DNA from: Paracamarosporium sp. OC-R06-R3
Taxonomy: Eukaryota; Ascomycota; Dothideomycetes; Pleosporales; Didymosphaeriaceae
DNA: 64,000 nucleotides
Direction: 5' to 3'
Assembly: GCA_019828545.1 (NCBI GenBank)
Contig: JACVRA010000572.1
Coordinates: forward strand, 1 to 64,000
Shown: positions 1 to 11,177 of the stretch, one piece after another
Layout of the letters: every line of letters begins with the position of its first letter
Numbering within the stretch: position 1 is the first letter of the stretch
Program-made: the position numbers and the translations under genes
Notes under the pieces: generated by a model
The model's input: the letters and a program-made list of their open reading frames with translations, nothing else
What the model was told of the DNA's origin: nothing
Databases searched by the model: none

Positions 1-734
1 GACGCGTGGCACGAGCTGCCAAGAATCGGTATCAAGTACGTTATCTGGTGTTGTATGGTTTGTCGATATTGCGTGACTTACTATTAGATAGATGACCTAC
101 AGTTTACCAAATACATCTAACCATTCTATACATAAACCCTTTCTTGCCATTGGATCCTTACACAGATTTTATAACATCCAAAGGATCACCGTGCCCTACA
201 ATGGCTCCATATCTCTATAGCGCTCTTGGCTGATTTCACTAAATGAATATCCCCCGTACTCTTGCTAGACTACGACGCTCTCTTTCAATCTAACTTCCAC
301 AAAATCTTACTAATAGTGACCCACGACACCATCCTTTATAGCCCTAGCCTCTCTCTATGAATGCTTTCTATTCTGACCCGTACAACCTCCGAATAACCTC
401 TGCTAAGCCCCTTCCATGCCCACTATTGCGTCAAAGCTATCTTTGATTGTATGTGATGCATGATGCCATGGAACGCTTATATCAGATACCCGCCGTTCTC
501 GAAAGCTCGAATTATAAATCGCTTCTTCCTTGTAGGACCGTGCACTACGTTGCCATCTCCGATAGTTCCTAGTGGCACCAGTGCTTAACAAACCAGTTTG
601 GTAGACATTTCAATTTGATCATAAGTAATCTATGACAGGTTTTGATAACCTGTCAAACAAATCGTTCGTATAACGAAATACCTTGGGTCATACAACCTGT
701 TTCCCTTCTAAATGGGGTTTCCTAAGCGTGTCCT
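1..734. other. Intergenic, no gene seen
   Basis: I see no convincing coding sequence, RNA gene or repeat here. The only reading frame near 60 codons (403-591, minus) has no domain character. Confidence 0.5.
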
Positions 735-3123
735 TCATCGCATTAGATCAGAATCCAAAGTCCGCAGAAATTGCCAGACATTCCATGGCCTCGAAACAAT
801 CCAAATGAAAAGATCAAATATGACAATGTATACGAACAGACAGAGACTACAGCCGACAGCTACAGGCCAGAGCAACAGTCTGACTAGATCTATCAGAAAT
901 AAAGCAGGATCCCAAGTCATGGTCCAGTATGGACTTTTTCTCATTCTCCACATCATCCAGAACCTTCTTGGTAGGAGAACAGCAGGTAGGAGAACTTTAT
1001 GGATAGCAAACATTGCAGGTATTCTGAAAGTCAAATGTAGCCTCTTCAAAAGACTGTCTTCGGGAATGTCGTAGATATGAAAGATGTCATATGATGGATC
1101 GAGCAGTCTCGTCAACCTTTTGAAATATTTTGTGGGACCATTGATTATCAAGCCGATGTTTGGTCGTGTAATCCTAGGTGTGGAGGCAACTACACCCAGC
1201 AAGACTGTCACGAACATCAATTTCATAAGGACGATGAAGAAGGAGTAGAAAGTAGTGGTGGGTGGTAGAACACTCATGCTGTAAATCGACTGCACATGCT
1301 ATTAGTCCAATGTGCACAGCATACATGGAGGTTATGGGTACACACTGCGGAAGCTGTCAAAGGTAGATATAAGGTTGCCAAATATGCCAAAGCCTTGAGC
1401 CGATTGCCTTGACTCAAGGCTTCTCGGGTCTGAAGAACTGCAGTGAGACTATGTAGCTAATGTGAATTAGTTACCTTCTCACCAACATTCTAGCGGATAG
1501 TGAGCGTACTGCATTGCGCTGGAACACATGGTTAGCCTTGATCCGATTCTACATATATATCTTGTGGTGTTTCCTACGTTTTCTCTCATCTGAGCGACAA
1601 GAGTTCGGAGCTGTCCTTGTATGTCTTCGTTTCGATTGATTTCATCCCTGAGCTTGTACACCCATCGACTCAACCCCAATTTCTCGCTTTCATGGGCTTC
1701 TTTAGAGAGCTTCGACACTTGTTCGTTGAGATTACCACGAGCAAACTTCACAGTAGCAACGAGTGAGCTGCACAACTCTTCGCTATGCTGTATCGTGCTA
1801 TGCAGAAGATCAGACTTCGCAAAATGCCCGTCGAAGTTGTCAGCCGCTGTGAAAGTCTGAAGTCGGTGTCGAAGGGCATCCAGTATTCTTTCGGCGCTAT
1901 ATCTCTGCATTACAAGGGAACTTGTGACACCACGAATGTACTGCGCAACAGGTGTAAGATGTGTACGAGGTTCCTGTTGACAAGCAAATCGAGCGGGGCT
2001 ATTGATAACCAAAACGTTCCATAGACCTTGGGGGTCGCGCAAGAGGCCAACTTCTTCCGTGCGATTAATATTTTCTTCTGGAATAACAACAGTCATCAGA
2101 GTCGGCGACGAAGACCGTTGAAGATGTAAGTTCAAAGACTCCGTGGATGTGCCGGACAAGTCGGATAACGAAACATGCCGCCTATCGAATACGTCTTTTA
2201 CGGGATCGGTTCTACCATGCTCTATCGTCAAATAAGCAATGTGGCATGAGATCGACACTCGTTTCAAAGATCTTTGTCGTTGCTATTGACCAAGGTCAGG
2301 GACTGCGTGAACGCGCATTTATTGTTTCACGAGGAGGGCGAGCAACACACCGAATTGATCTCAGGTCCTGATGCCTCCTGCCACCGACGTCGTACTTTTA
2401 TAGTGTTTCGCAGCTTTAAGTGACGATTAATGAAGGTTAGTATGAAGCCATAATCCTCCATATACAGCCGGATGCAGAACGCATGCAGCAGTAGAAGTGC
2501 AGCACGTTGAAGGTGGGGTCTAGATTCATCCAGGTAGCTGTCACATGATAATCAGGAGAACATCATAATAGCATAACCAAGGATTACCTACACAATTCTT
2601 CCCCTCAATCCTGTTTGTGATTCTCGTATGCTTGACAATGCTTGTTTGTCGAGGCTAGATTTCTAGTATCTTGATCAATTTCATGTTCCGAGGAGTTCGA
2701 TTGACTTACGTGAGTGAAAAATAGTTTCTCTTCCATAGTTGCAGAAGAGCTTGTAGACGTCGAGAACTCCATGTTCTCGCTGTTATACGCGACAACTTCC
2801 GTAGCGTGTCCAAAAGCAAGTAAAGAGTCCAGAGGACCACGATCCTTGTTCATGTATTCATCACATGATGTTCTAACTAATGAATGGGGTGTATTGATCA
2901 TTCGATCGTCCCAACTATGCAGATTCTAGTAGCTTCCCATGTCCTGTTTAATGTCGGATAGTATGTCGCGCACGCTTCCGCCAGCTTCACGATAATGCTC
3001 CAAATAGCTCATTGCGTCATCCTCCGCCAGCCTTGCTTCGTCCACACAGGCGTTGTTTGTCGCATCCTGAATTCGTGTGTTTAAGTCATTCTTGAACCTT
3101 CGCACCTCTTCTCTAGGCTCCAT
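735..3123 (-). pseudogene. CorA-like membrane protein, frame interrupted by a stop
   Basis: The 3' part splices cleanly: exons 1578-2282, 1483-1518, 1346-1429 and 735-1289, all phase 0. It encodes a soluble region, a coiled region (IQGQLRTLVAQMREN), the segment ALAYLATLYLPLTAS and the membrane stretch SIYSMSVLPPTTTFYSF, then several more hydrophobic helices. This order matches fungal CorA-like proteins, which resemble metal-ion channels but lack a clear GMN motif; transport itself is unproven. Upstream, frame 3123-2605 (starting MEPREEVRRFKND) looks like the same family's N-terminus, but an in-frame TAG at 2926-2928 splits it. The link from about 2605 to the acceptor at 2283 is unresolved. 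A TATA-like TATAAAA (minus, 2396-2402) lies in that gap, so the 3' part might be transcribed alone. Alternatives are two adjacent genes or a sequencing error. The family call is from memory of related proteins. Confidence 0.5.
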
Positions 3124-4215
3124 CGTGGTTGCCTAAATCCGGCCCCAAAAGGACAAGGCTGAAAACTGAGACGTGCAGATTCTTCACCACAGATGGCAAA
3201 AACCGGGCTGGGGTGTATCCCAAGTGATATAAGCAGAAGAATACCTCGAAATTGACCTGTTGCGTGCACGATGGAAGTGTGTTAATTGAGGTAGAGGACA
3301 GAGAGCTGAGCCCCGCTCGTATCAACAACCCGCTAACGAGGCTGACACAGCAGCTATGACATCCAACTTCCAATCCTTGTATTCATGTCCACTCAGAACC
3401 TGTAATGGAAAACGCCCACGTCGTTGAACAGAATCTTACCCGCTTTTACAAGTACGAACCTGTCGGACGCATGCCTACCACAAGTTGTCTTATAGTTGAT
3501 CTTTTGTCGTGAATATCGTCAAGATGGCTTTGACCAACTGGAAGCATTTGTATACGAGAGCATAACGTTTGGCAGACTTGGAGCTTAGATAAAGGATCCG
3601 AGGTAGATGCAGCACGCTCACTGAGAATTTTCTTGGCTATAATTATGGACGATCAACAGAACATGGTTAACGAAAACCTATACGCACAATCTCTAGGATC
3701 AATATATTATGCAGTAAGCTGTAAGATTATTATAGAGTAGAGAAGTCGGTAATTTTGCTCCCCCTCTTCAACAACTAAATGGTCTTCGAGAGTAGATGCA
3801 CCTTCATCCGCCTTAACACACCACAATCACCCCACGTTATCCATCTTTATCGTGCAAAGCAATGTGTCTCATGGTACATTCAATCGTAATTTCTTATGGA
3901 CTAGTCAAAATATGAGCTACCCGTATCGATTCATAAGGAAGATGAAGTGGGTTATGTTGGTAGATTGAAGATTTTGTGGGATTACCCTAGAGGTTAGTAT
4001 ACTACTGTAGGACTACACTATGCCGTGCTCTCCAAAAATCTCACTATAAGGGCGAGAATATCAACATAAAAAACCATAGTAAGACTTCTACCTAAATCTA
4101 GCTGTGCAACCGCGTATGCAAGTATAATGCATTTAGCTGGTTGCTATGAAATAAACCCCAGCGAGCGAATCACTCTTTTGAACAATGATCATACCCTATA
4201 ATGTATTTCTTCTGC
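3124..4215. other. Intergenic, no gene seen
   Basis: About 1.1 kb of fairly AT-rich DNA. Short overlapping minus-strand frames at 3081-3373 sit just 5' of the CorA-like gene and may be its leader or upstream exon; nothing in them is recognisable. No repeat was noticed in 3700-4215. Confidence 0.4.
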
Positions 4216-4700
4216 TCACGTTCGCTGTCTAAGTACATGTGCCAGATAATCTTCGGTTTTCTGCGTATCCGGGTGCTCAGACCCAAGAACCTTCTACTGT
4301 AGCGCTAACGTCTCTCTGTAGACCTCTTCTGCCTCTTCATATTGATCTTGGCTTCCCAGTACAATCGCTAATTTCCTCATAGTCCTCAGCGTGTCTAGGT
4401 GCTCAGGCCTAAGCACCTTCTTGCGTAGCGCCAGCGTCTCTCTGTATATCTCTTCCGCCTCTGCATATTCACCTTGATTCCCTAGCATATATGCTAAGTT
4501 GCTCATACTTGTCAGCGTGTATGGGTGCTCAGGCCCAAGCACCTTCTTGCGTAGCGCCAGCGTCTCTCTGTATATTGCTTCTGCCTCCTGGTAGTTGCCT
4601 TGGTTGTCTAGTGCACATGCTAAGTCGTTCATAGTTGTTAGCGTGCCTGGGTGCTTAGGCCCAAGCACCTTCTTACTTAGCGCCAGCGTCTTGCTAAGTA
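4216..4700 (-). repeat. 126-bp tandem repeat units in the TPR region
   Basis: Nearly identical blocks recur exactly 126 bp apart, for example at 4411 and 4537, each encoding one 42-residue TPR. A weaker copy continues past the stop codon to 4216. The high DNA identity suggests recent unit duplication or homogenisation. Confidence 0.75.
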
Positions 4701-6301
4701 TCACCCCTGCCTCTTCACATTTCCCCATTTTCCGTAACACTGACCCAAGGTCATTGGTGCTGGTGAGCGTTTGTGGATGTTCCGGCCCAAGTACCTTCTC
4801 TGCTACCTTTAACGCTTGTCGTTGCATCGCCTCTGCCTTTTCATACTTTTCCAGCCTGTACAAAACCCATCCAAGGCTGGCAACACTGATGATTGTGTTT
4901 AGATGCTCATACCCAAGCACTTTCCTATTGCCTTGTAATGCTCGTCGGAACAGTCTCTCGGCCTGGACATACATCCCTTGAAACATCAGCACTTGACCGA
5001 GAAGGTGCAAGCAAGCAAGCATCTTCACATCGTCGTTGCCATTGGAAATCCGGTTTCCATGACTCTCAACCAGCCTACGGGCCACATGTTCGGCAGCGCT
5101 GTATCGCCCTTGTTTGAGAAGCACTTCTCCGAGTTCGTACAACTCGTCTGATATGTCCAAAGGAATGCTTCCTAGCAAGATTTCCACTCCGAGAATCTGA
5201 TCCCGCAGTCGCTGTTCCTCATCCGCTTTGTATCGAGTTTGCGCGTCAACACTCATCTGGCCCTTATAGATGCTCGAGAAAAAGAACGAGCTGAATTGGA
5301 AGGTCGGAAAAGACCGAGGCCGTACGATGCTCGAGATTGACAATGCGGGAGACGACATCTGCGAGTTCTGCGCTTCCATTTGTGTAACTCTAGGCGACAA
5401 CACCGAAGCCGCCGGCGAGCATGCAGACATTATTGCGGGCGAGCCTGGCTCCGAGATGGTATGGCATCCTACAGCGGAAGGCGTGGCTTTGCTGAATTAG
5501 CAACGAAACCCAATATCCGTCTCATGCTAGCTTACATGCTGCTAGACTAGGCGCATATAGAATGCTATCCGGTACGTTGTGCCGCTTCATCCACCGCTCA
5601 ATCTTCTGCGGATCTACCTGGTTGTCTCGCACCTCGAACACGAGCTGACCCTTTTCAGGCTCGACAAGCTTCCTCTTCTGTCGCTTTCGCACGATGGCTT
5701 CCATCTCGTGCGGTTTAACGTTCTTGTCTTTTCCCCACTGGCTGATACGTAGTCGGTACTGCCGTGGCCTGCGTACGCGTCTGTCAGGAGCACGCTGGGG
5801 GCTCTCGCTTTATCTTGCTCGAACGGAGGAAACGTACTCAGCTTTGAAACCATACTCATCCTCGATCATCTGCCTCACTTTTGGCAAGGGTAGTTTCTGC
5901 TCGACATGCAGGTCGAGGATGCGCTTTTTGTACGGCTCCCAGTCGTCGGCGCGAAGAGTCGCAGCCTTGCGCTTTCGTGGCCGAGCCGGCGGAACTATGG
6001 GCGACCCAGGCGCTGCAAGTGCTACTGCCATAGACTGGCCGTGACTAGCAAGCTCTAAATCGTGCTGCGTATAGCTAGGGTGCAGTGCAGGGAGGCTGAA
6101 GGCGTTTAGGTTATGGTACTGCCTAGTCGCGGCGTGTCCGCCAGAAAGCTGTACCTGCAGGGCAAATTCAGTGGTCTGGTCGACACCGTACGGTGCATAT
6201 AGTTGCTGGGCCACAGTATTCTGGTGTCCAGTGTGTGGGAGTTCGAACAGAGGCAGGTAGGCTGACGCCAAGTCAGGCAAGTTGCGCGTGGGGAAGGTCA
6301 T
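4294..6301 (-). CDS. Clr5 domain-TPR repeat protein
   Basis: Exons 5838-6301, 5536-5768 and 4294-5486 join in frame to 629 residues. I use the ATG at 6301 because the frame further out starts with GTG. The first junction restores the Clr5 domain: WEPYKKRILDLHVEQ at the end of exon 1, QYRLRISQWGKDKNV in exon 2. The second intron (5487-5535) has GTAAGC, a GCTAAT branch site and an AAAG acceptor, less usual but the only in-frame choice I found. Exon 3 carries about seven kinesin-light-chain-type TPRs of 42 residues (RETLALRKKVLGPEHP repeated). Clr5 plus TPR is a known fungal combination; the Clr5 part is presumed to bind DNA or chromatin and the TPRs protein partners. The stop TAG at 4294 interrupts the last repeat, and the frame stays open to a TGA at 4216. 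If the second intron is wrong, these are two genes. Confidence 0.75.
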
Positions 6302-7005
6302 CTTCAGCCGCACGAAAACACAGAAGTAGCGGTTCGCCGAATGTCAGAAGGCTTGCAAAGCAAAAAGTGCCTCCCGGGGCGAGGGTGGAACTGAGGGGCA
6401 TTTTATGCTCCATGTTGCCGTCAGCAGTGAGGCGTCAACTGTGCAAGAAGGCGTCGCACGTGACGCGAACCATCCCCATGAGTATGCGCTGGATGATGGT
6501 GATTGGGTTCAGCTCAAAACTCCCATTCTCCACCGGAGCTTGGCGCTGGTGGATACGAGCGCCTTTGCCCCGTCCACCCTTGCAAAAGTACAATTTCACG
6601 GAAGCGAGCAGCACGCAAGCGCGCTGATTGGCTGGCGAGCAATACTACTATCCGCCGTGCATTGGACTTTGGCAACGCAGCAAATCACGATGGAACAATC
6701 GCAGTTCACGATGAAACTCTTACAATCGTGTTGACCATGTCGTTCTTGATCGCCTACCAATGTGTCTCTTGCACAACGGGGCATGAACACTCCGCCTGCG
6801 TATGCTCAGGTGTCGGGGCACGATGCTTCACAGGTTACACGATCCATAAGAGTCCCTCGGCCATGTATAAGGTTCTGCATTTCCTCCTTTCCATCAAGCT
6901 CGACTGTACATATATGCTGAAATCTAGCAAGAGAGACGATCTTCATCCACATACGACGATTATCACTCTACCTCTTCTTCATCTTATTGCCCGAAGCGGT
7001 GAAGC
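6302..7005. promoter_or_regulatory. Divergent intergenic region, Clr5-TPR and C2H2 genes
   Basis: About 700 bp separate the two divergent start codons and must hold both promoters. Open plus-strand frames here (6193-6627, 6503-7078) have no domain character and overlap the promoters, so I treat them as chance. Confidence 0.4.
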
Positions 7006-8032
7006 ATGGATCGTTCCCGCCCACCTTACCTTAGTAAACACTACGTTGTTCCGTCGGATCAAGGCAATTATAAACTAGGACCGAGCAGCGACATCGAAAG
7101 TAAGTTCTAAATATCTCGACCGATGTTTCGTCTTGAAATGACATTGACTTCTGTTGTCTAGCTATGAGATACATAGATCCTGGCCAACCCAGACCACCTA
7201 ACAGACAACCCTGGCGGTTTGATGGGAATATCCAAGGTAGTCCATTTGCTCCCATCTTAGTGTGGTTGCTATATGACTGATGGGTTCACAGCACATCAAT
7301 GGGGACGTTCCGACGGTGCTTATTTAGGTGGAATAGTAGGGCAAGATGCATTGCCAAAGCATGATCAATACCCTGGATCTGGCATTTTCCTCGATGACCA
7401 ACTGTGGCCGGCAACCAAGAACCAAGATATGTATCCAGTCACTCCCTACCTGTCTCCATCTCCATACAATGAACATGAGATGAGCAACTCCATGAGTACG
7501 CTCTATTCGCCCGCGAATGAGTGTACGTTCAAGTAAGAATCACTGGTGATCACGATACCATTCCCTAGCTAACTAATCATACAGCCAACTTCCCTCAACA
7601 TACTCGACGCCCATACCCTTCCATCCTGACCCTGTCACAACGCATAACTCGTCCCTCAATACCAACATCCACCCATATACCTCGCATCTCTCGAACCATC
7701 GCTATTCGGCAAACGCAGTATCTACAGAACAAGCACAAAGCCAACATTCTAACACCCCAATCGCAACGGTCAAGGCTGAAGATGCTGTTACGAGAATCGG
7801 CTCCGTACTCAGCAATGGCAAGATTGTATGTGACGATGAAGGATGCGCAGGCCAGACCTTCGCTCGCCAGGCCGAGCTACAACGTCATCACACGACTCGC
7901 CATGCTACCAACAAACCGAACTTCTGGTGCCATGTTCCGACTTGCCAGTGCAGCGTGGGCGGAGGGGGCGAAGCTTTCCACAGGAAGGATAAGTTAGTGG
8001 CACATGTTCGAAGAATGCACTCTAATGTATGA
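7006..8032 (+). CDS. C2H2 zinc-finger protein
   Basis: Four exons (7006-7099, 7162-7236, 7292-7532, 7585-8032) join in frame to 285 residues. Donors are GTAAGT, GTAGTC and GTAAGA; acceptors are CTAG, ACAG and ACAG. The N-terminal two thirds are low in complexity and rich in Ser, Pro, Asn, Tyr and His. The C-terminus has two zinc-finger-like modules: CDDEGC...HHTTRH, then WCHVPTC...HVRRMH with a Gly-rich insertion (CSVGGGGEAF). The second is atypical, with extra Cys residues and a long loop. A DNA-binding transcription regulator in the nucleus is the likely role, with a disordered activation region; no target can be deduced. It lies between the Clr5-TPR gene and the kinase-WD40 gene. The protein ends six residues after the last finger. 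Confidence 0.8.
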
Positions 8033-8554
8033 TAGGAGTACCCTTGGGACGCGATTGTGTCCAAATTGGGGAGTGGCTGGTAAAGGTGGTGTTGTGGGTT
8101 TTGATCTGTGTGACGATAAGAGTGTAACTAATTGCCTCTCGTTTGTAACATCATGGGGGTTTAAACGTATTCATGTAAGCTATTGACCGTTCGCTTAGCT
8201 ATGTTTGAGAAGGTTACCGGCAGATCAATACTGCCGTCAATAACGATTAGAGAATATATGCTATAATACATTCTTTTTACTTTGTTTCTCTCTATTCTCT
8301 TCGTACGATATTGCTTGCCTTATCTTTGAGTAGGTATGTTTAATTTTACGGGCACTCATGATCAGTACTTGGCAAATGCGTCCCAGTGCTCGATAAAAGA
8401 TGCACATGTGGCTCAGACTACACTGATAGCTAGGCAATACCAAGAGAACTGCATGTACTACAGCTACAGCTTGTGGAACGCTATGTTACATCTCAAGCAT
8501 AGATTGAAAGCACATAGAAAGAAAACACTTGGATGAGGAGGACCGAGAGGAGGG
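8033..8554. other. Intergenic between convergent genes
   Basis: About 520 bp of AT-rich DNA between two convergent genes; presumably 3' UTRs and polyadenylation signals. No gene seen. Confidence 0.5.
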
Positions 8555-10863
8555 TCAACACTTGGCACGCCAGAGCTTCACCGTCCCGTCTATGTAACCA
8601 GCAGCCAGCACTTTTCTTTCAGGCGAGGAAGCAACGCATTTGGCGCCTATTAGATTGGCCTCAAGTGCTAGCATCACCTCTTCAAATCTAGGGTCCCAGT
8701 GCTGCACCAGCTCGTAGCCGCCCGACGGCAGCAACTTCCCGTCCCCCGAGAAGAGAACATTGAAAACAACACAGCTTGGGCTTTCAAACGTCTTCACCAC
8801 CTCTTCAGACCTAGCGTCCCAGATTTTGCACCTGGTGCCAAACATGAATGCTAGCTGCGTGCCGTTTGGTAAGAACGCGACCTGGTCCGCAGATAAAGGC
8901 CTCTCAAGTGTCTTCATAAGCTTTCCAAACTCAATGTTCCAAAGCCGCACTCTTTCAATGTATTTAGAAGCCAACGCCAGTAGCTCCCCGTCCGGTGAGA
9001 AAGCGATGCAGTTAACAACATCCTGTTGGCCCTCGAGTATGTTTATCAGCCCTCCGGATTCGGCGTCCCAGAGCCGTGTTGTTTTAGGGGAGACTGACGT
9101 TAGCAACTTGCTGTCTGGTGAGAAGGCGATGCAGTCAATCGTATCTTGATGACCCTTGAGCGTCTGCACTAGCTCTCCGGACCTAGTGTCCACGAGCCTT
9201 ACCTTTCTAGGGCAACGCAACGCCAACCGTCTGCCGTCTGGTGAAAAGACAACCTCGCTGACACCACCTGAACGGGCGTTCAGCTTCCTTACTAGATTTC
9301 CTGAGCCAGCGTCCCAGATTCGCGGCGTTTTATCAGAGTCGCAGGATACCAGCTGCTTGCTGTCCGGTGAAAAGACGACCTGGATGACCGGAAGTGAATG
9401 GTCTTTGAGCATCCTCACTATCTCTCCGGACATGGTGTCACACAAGGTGATCTTTTGTACATGATGGTAGCAAATTGCCAGCCGCATGCCATCTGGAGAT
9501 ATGGCGACGCATCGGACCATGAAAGAATTGCCCTCAATCACCCGCTCCACTCTCATTTTAGCCAAATCCAACCATTCTCCATTAGAATGTGAGCTATGCT
9601 GAATCGGTGTACCACTGGAAATCCACTTGGGTTGAGTTGGTCTTGCAGTAGACGCGTGCACCTGAACGGCCGTGTCTGGTCTCTGATGTGCTGTTATCTT
9701 TAAGGCGTCATGTTCGGGATTTGACAGGCTTGACCATTGAGCTGAAGCCGAAGTGAGCTCCTTCTGGGATATCTCTTGTGCGAGTGGGTTGTTATGCTCG
9801 AAATCCCCTATCAAGAGTTCGTCCTCTACTATCGACTCCATCCAGCGGTGCCGAATGCACTGGGTCGTAGTCATTCGATCTTGTGGCAATACCATCATGA
9901 GACGCGTGACAAACTCATAGCAGTCGTCTGTAGTAGATATTGGGAGCCCATGGGACGGGAATCCTCGCTGCCCAGTACAGTATTCGATTGTATCCACAGG
10001 GTTCTGAAAGGTAGCCTCGCCGACTAGCATCTGGAATAAAACCTCCCCCAAGGCCCACATGTCAGCTGCTTTGAAGTCGGAGATTGACCTGGGTCTAATA
10101 TGACTTAGATAACCAAGCAATTCCGGTGCCATGAACGTGGCGGTGCCTTTAATCGCTGTGGAAGGTCCGTTTCTTTCGTCTGCCCTCTTGCTAATGCCGA
10201 AGTCGGCAAGAACTATCCACCACTTCTCTGGCGGTTTTGATTTGATGAAGATGTTCTATCATCGTCAGTTATTGACTAGTGGTGATCGAGGTAGATTTAC
10301 CCCAGGCTTGAGGTCTCTATGCGCAAAATCGTTTTGGTGCATCTGATCAAGACCTTCTACTATTTGATATGCCAACTGTTGCACTTCACCGGGTGGTAGA
10401 AAGCGCTTCTTCTGAAGATAGTGATGAATATCTCCATGGCGGCAGTACTCCATAGTGATGAAGATTGTGGTAGAGTTTTCGAACCAACCAAAAGATTTCA
10501 CGAACCATCGTTTGTACTGTCGCATCAGTTAGTCTGGAATTCCTTTCCGCTACTGCGTCTTTAGCTCACTCGATGGTTTGAGAACTTTGCGATTGCTTCT
10601 AGCTCCCGATTGTAATCTAAGGATTCCTTGTCCATAGCTTTTACGGCCCGAACCAAATTCGGCTTTGCGCCTCCTGCAACGCATCTCTGCAGCCTAACTT
10701 GTCCAAACCCTCCCTGCCCAAGACGCCCTTCCCACCTCCAGTGTTCTTCTTGGGAGAACCGTCTGCCAGTCTCGTCGATCTCGGGGTGCGAGTGGATCGT
10801 TATAGAATCGCGGAACACGGTGCGAAGTTTTGAGTCCTGTACAAGATCAGGTAGTCGAGACAT
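8555..10863 (-). CDS. Serine/threonine protein kinase fused to WD40 repeats
   Basis: Exons 10570-10863, 10301-10516 and 8555-10255, all phase 0, give 736 residues. The kinase is complete and looks active: Gly loop LGQGGFGQV (48-56), Lys75 in RAVK, Glu87 in the C helix, HRDLKPGN (164-171), DFG (188-190), APE (213-215) and a C-lobe DMWALGEVLFQML. A Ser/Thr-rich linker of about 100 residues follows, then seven or so WD40 units from about 375 to the end (AFSPDSKLLTSVS, ARLWDAESG and similar). WD40 arrays usually bind proteins, so the fusion suggests a kinase whose activity is gated by propeller-bound ligand or partner; that is inference. It is head to head with the HeLo-like pseudokinase gene across 314 bp. 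The repeats are more diverged than the TPRs next door, so recent repeat expansion is not evident. Confidence 0.88.
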
Positions 10864-11177
10864 TGATTAAACGATAACTTTAGCCCACTTCAGCCTAGGA
10901 GCGAACTGCGTCAGAGGTATTCGGGGTTTGTTAATCAGTTGAGTTCTGATCAAGCGCCTCGGCTCAATATCGAACAGGGAAGTCCGGCTAAGGATGAAAG
11001 GTGACGAAGGGAAGCGAGCCATCTTGACAGGCTGTAGGCTGAGCTATCTTAGGCAGTAGATAAGGGGGCTGCGCTGGGGGCGCTGAATGGTGCTGTTAAT
11101 TGGTTGCGTTGGCGATCCCCTTGGCGCCACTCTATTTACAGAATTTCCTTCAGCCTGATGAAACCTCAGCTACTACA
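10864..11177. promoter_or_regulatory. Shared promoter of the kinase-WD40 and HeLo-pseudokinase genes
   Basis: Only 314 bp separate the two divergent ATGs, so the promoters must overlap or be shared. I did not recognise a specific operator. Co-regulation is expected from the geometry but not shown. Confidence 0.6.
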
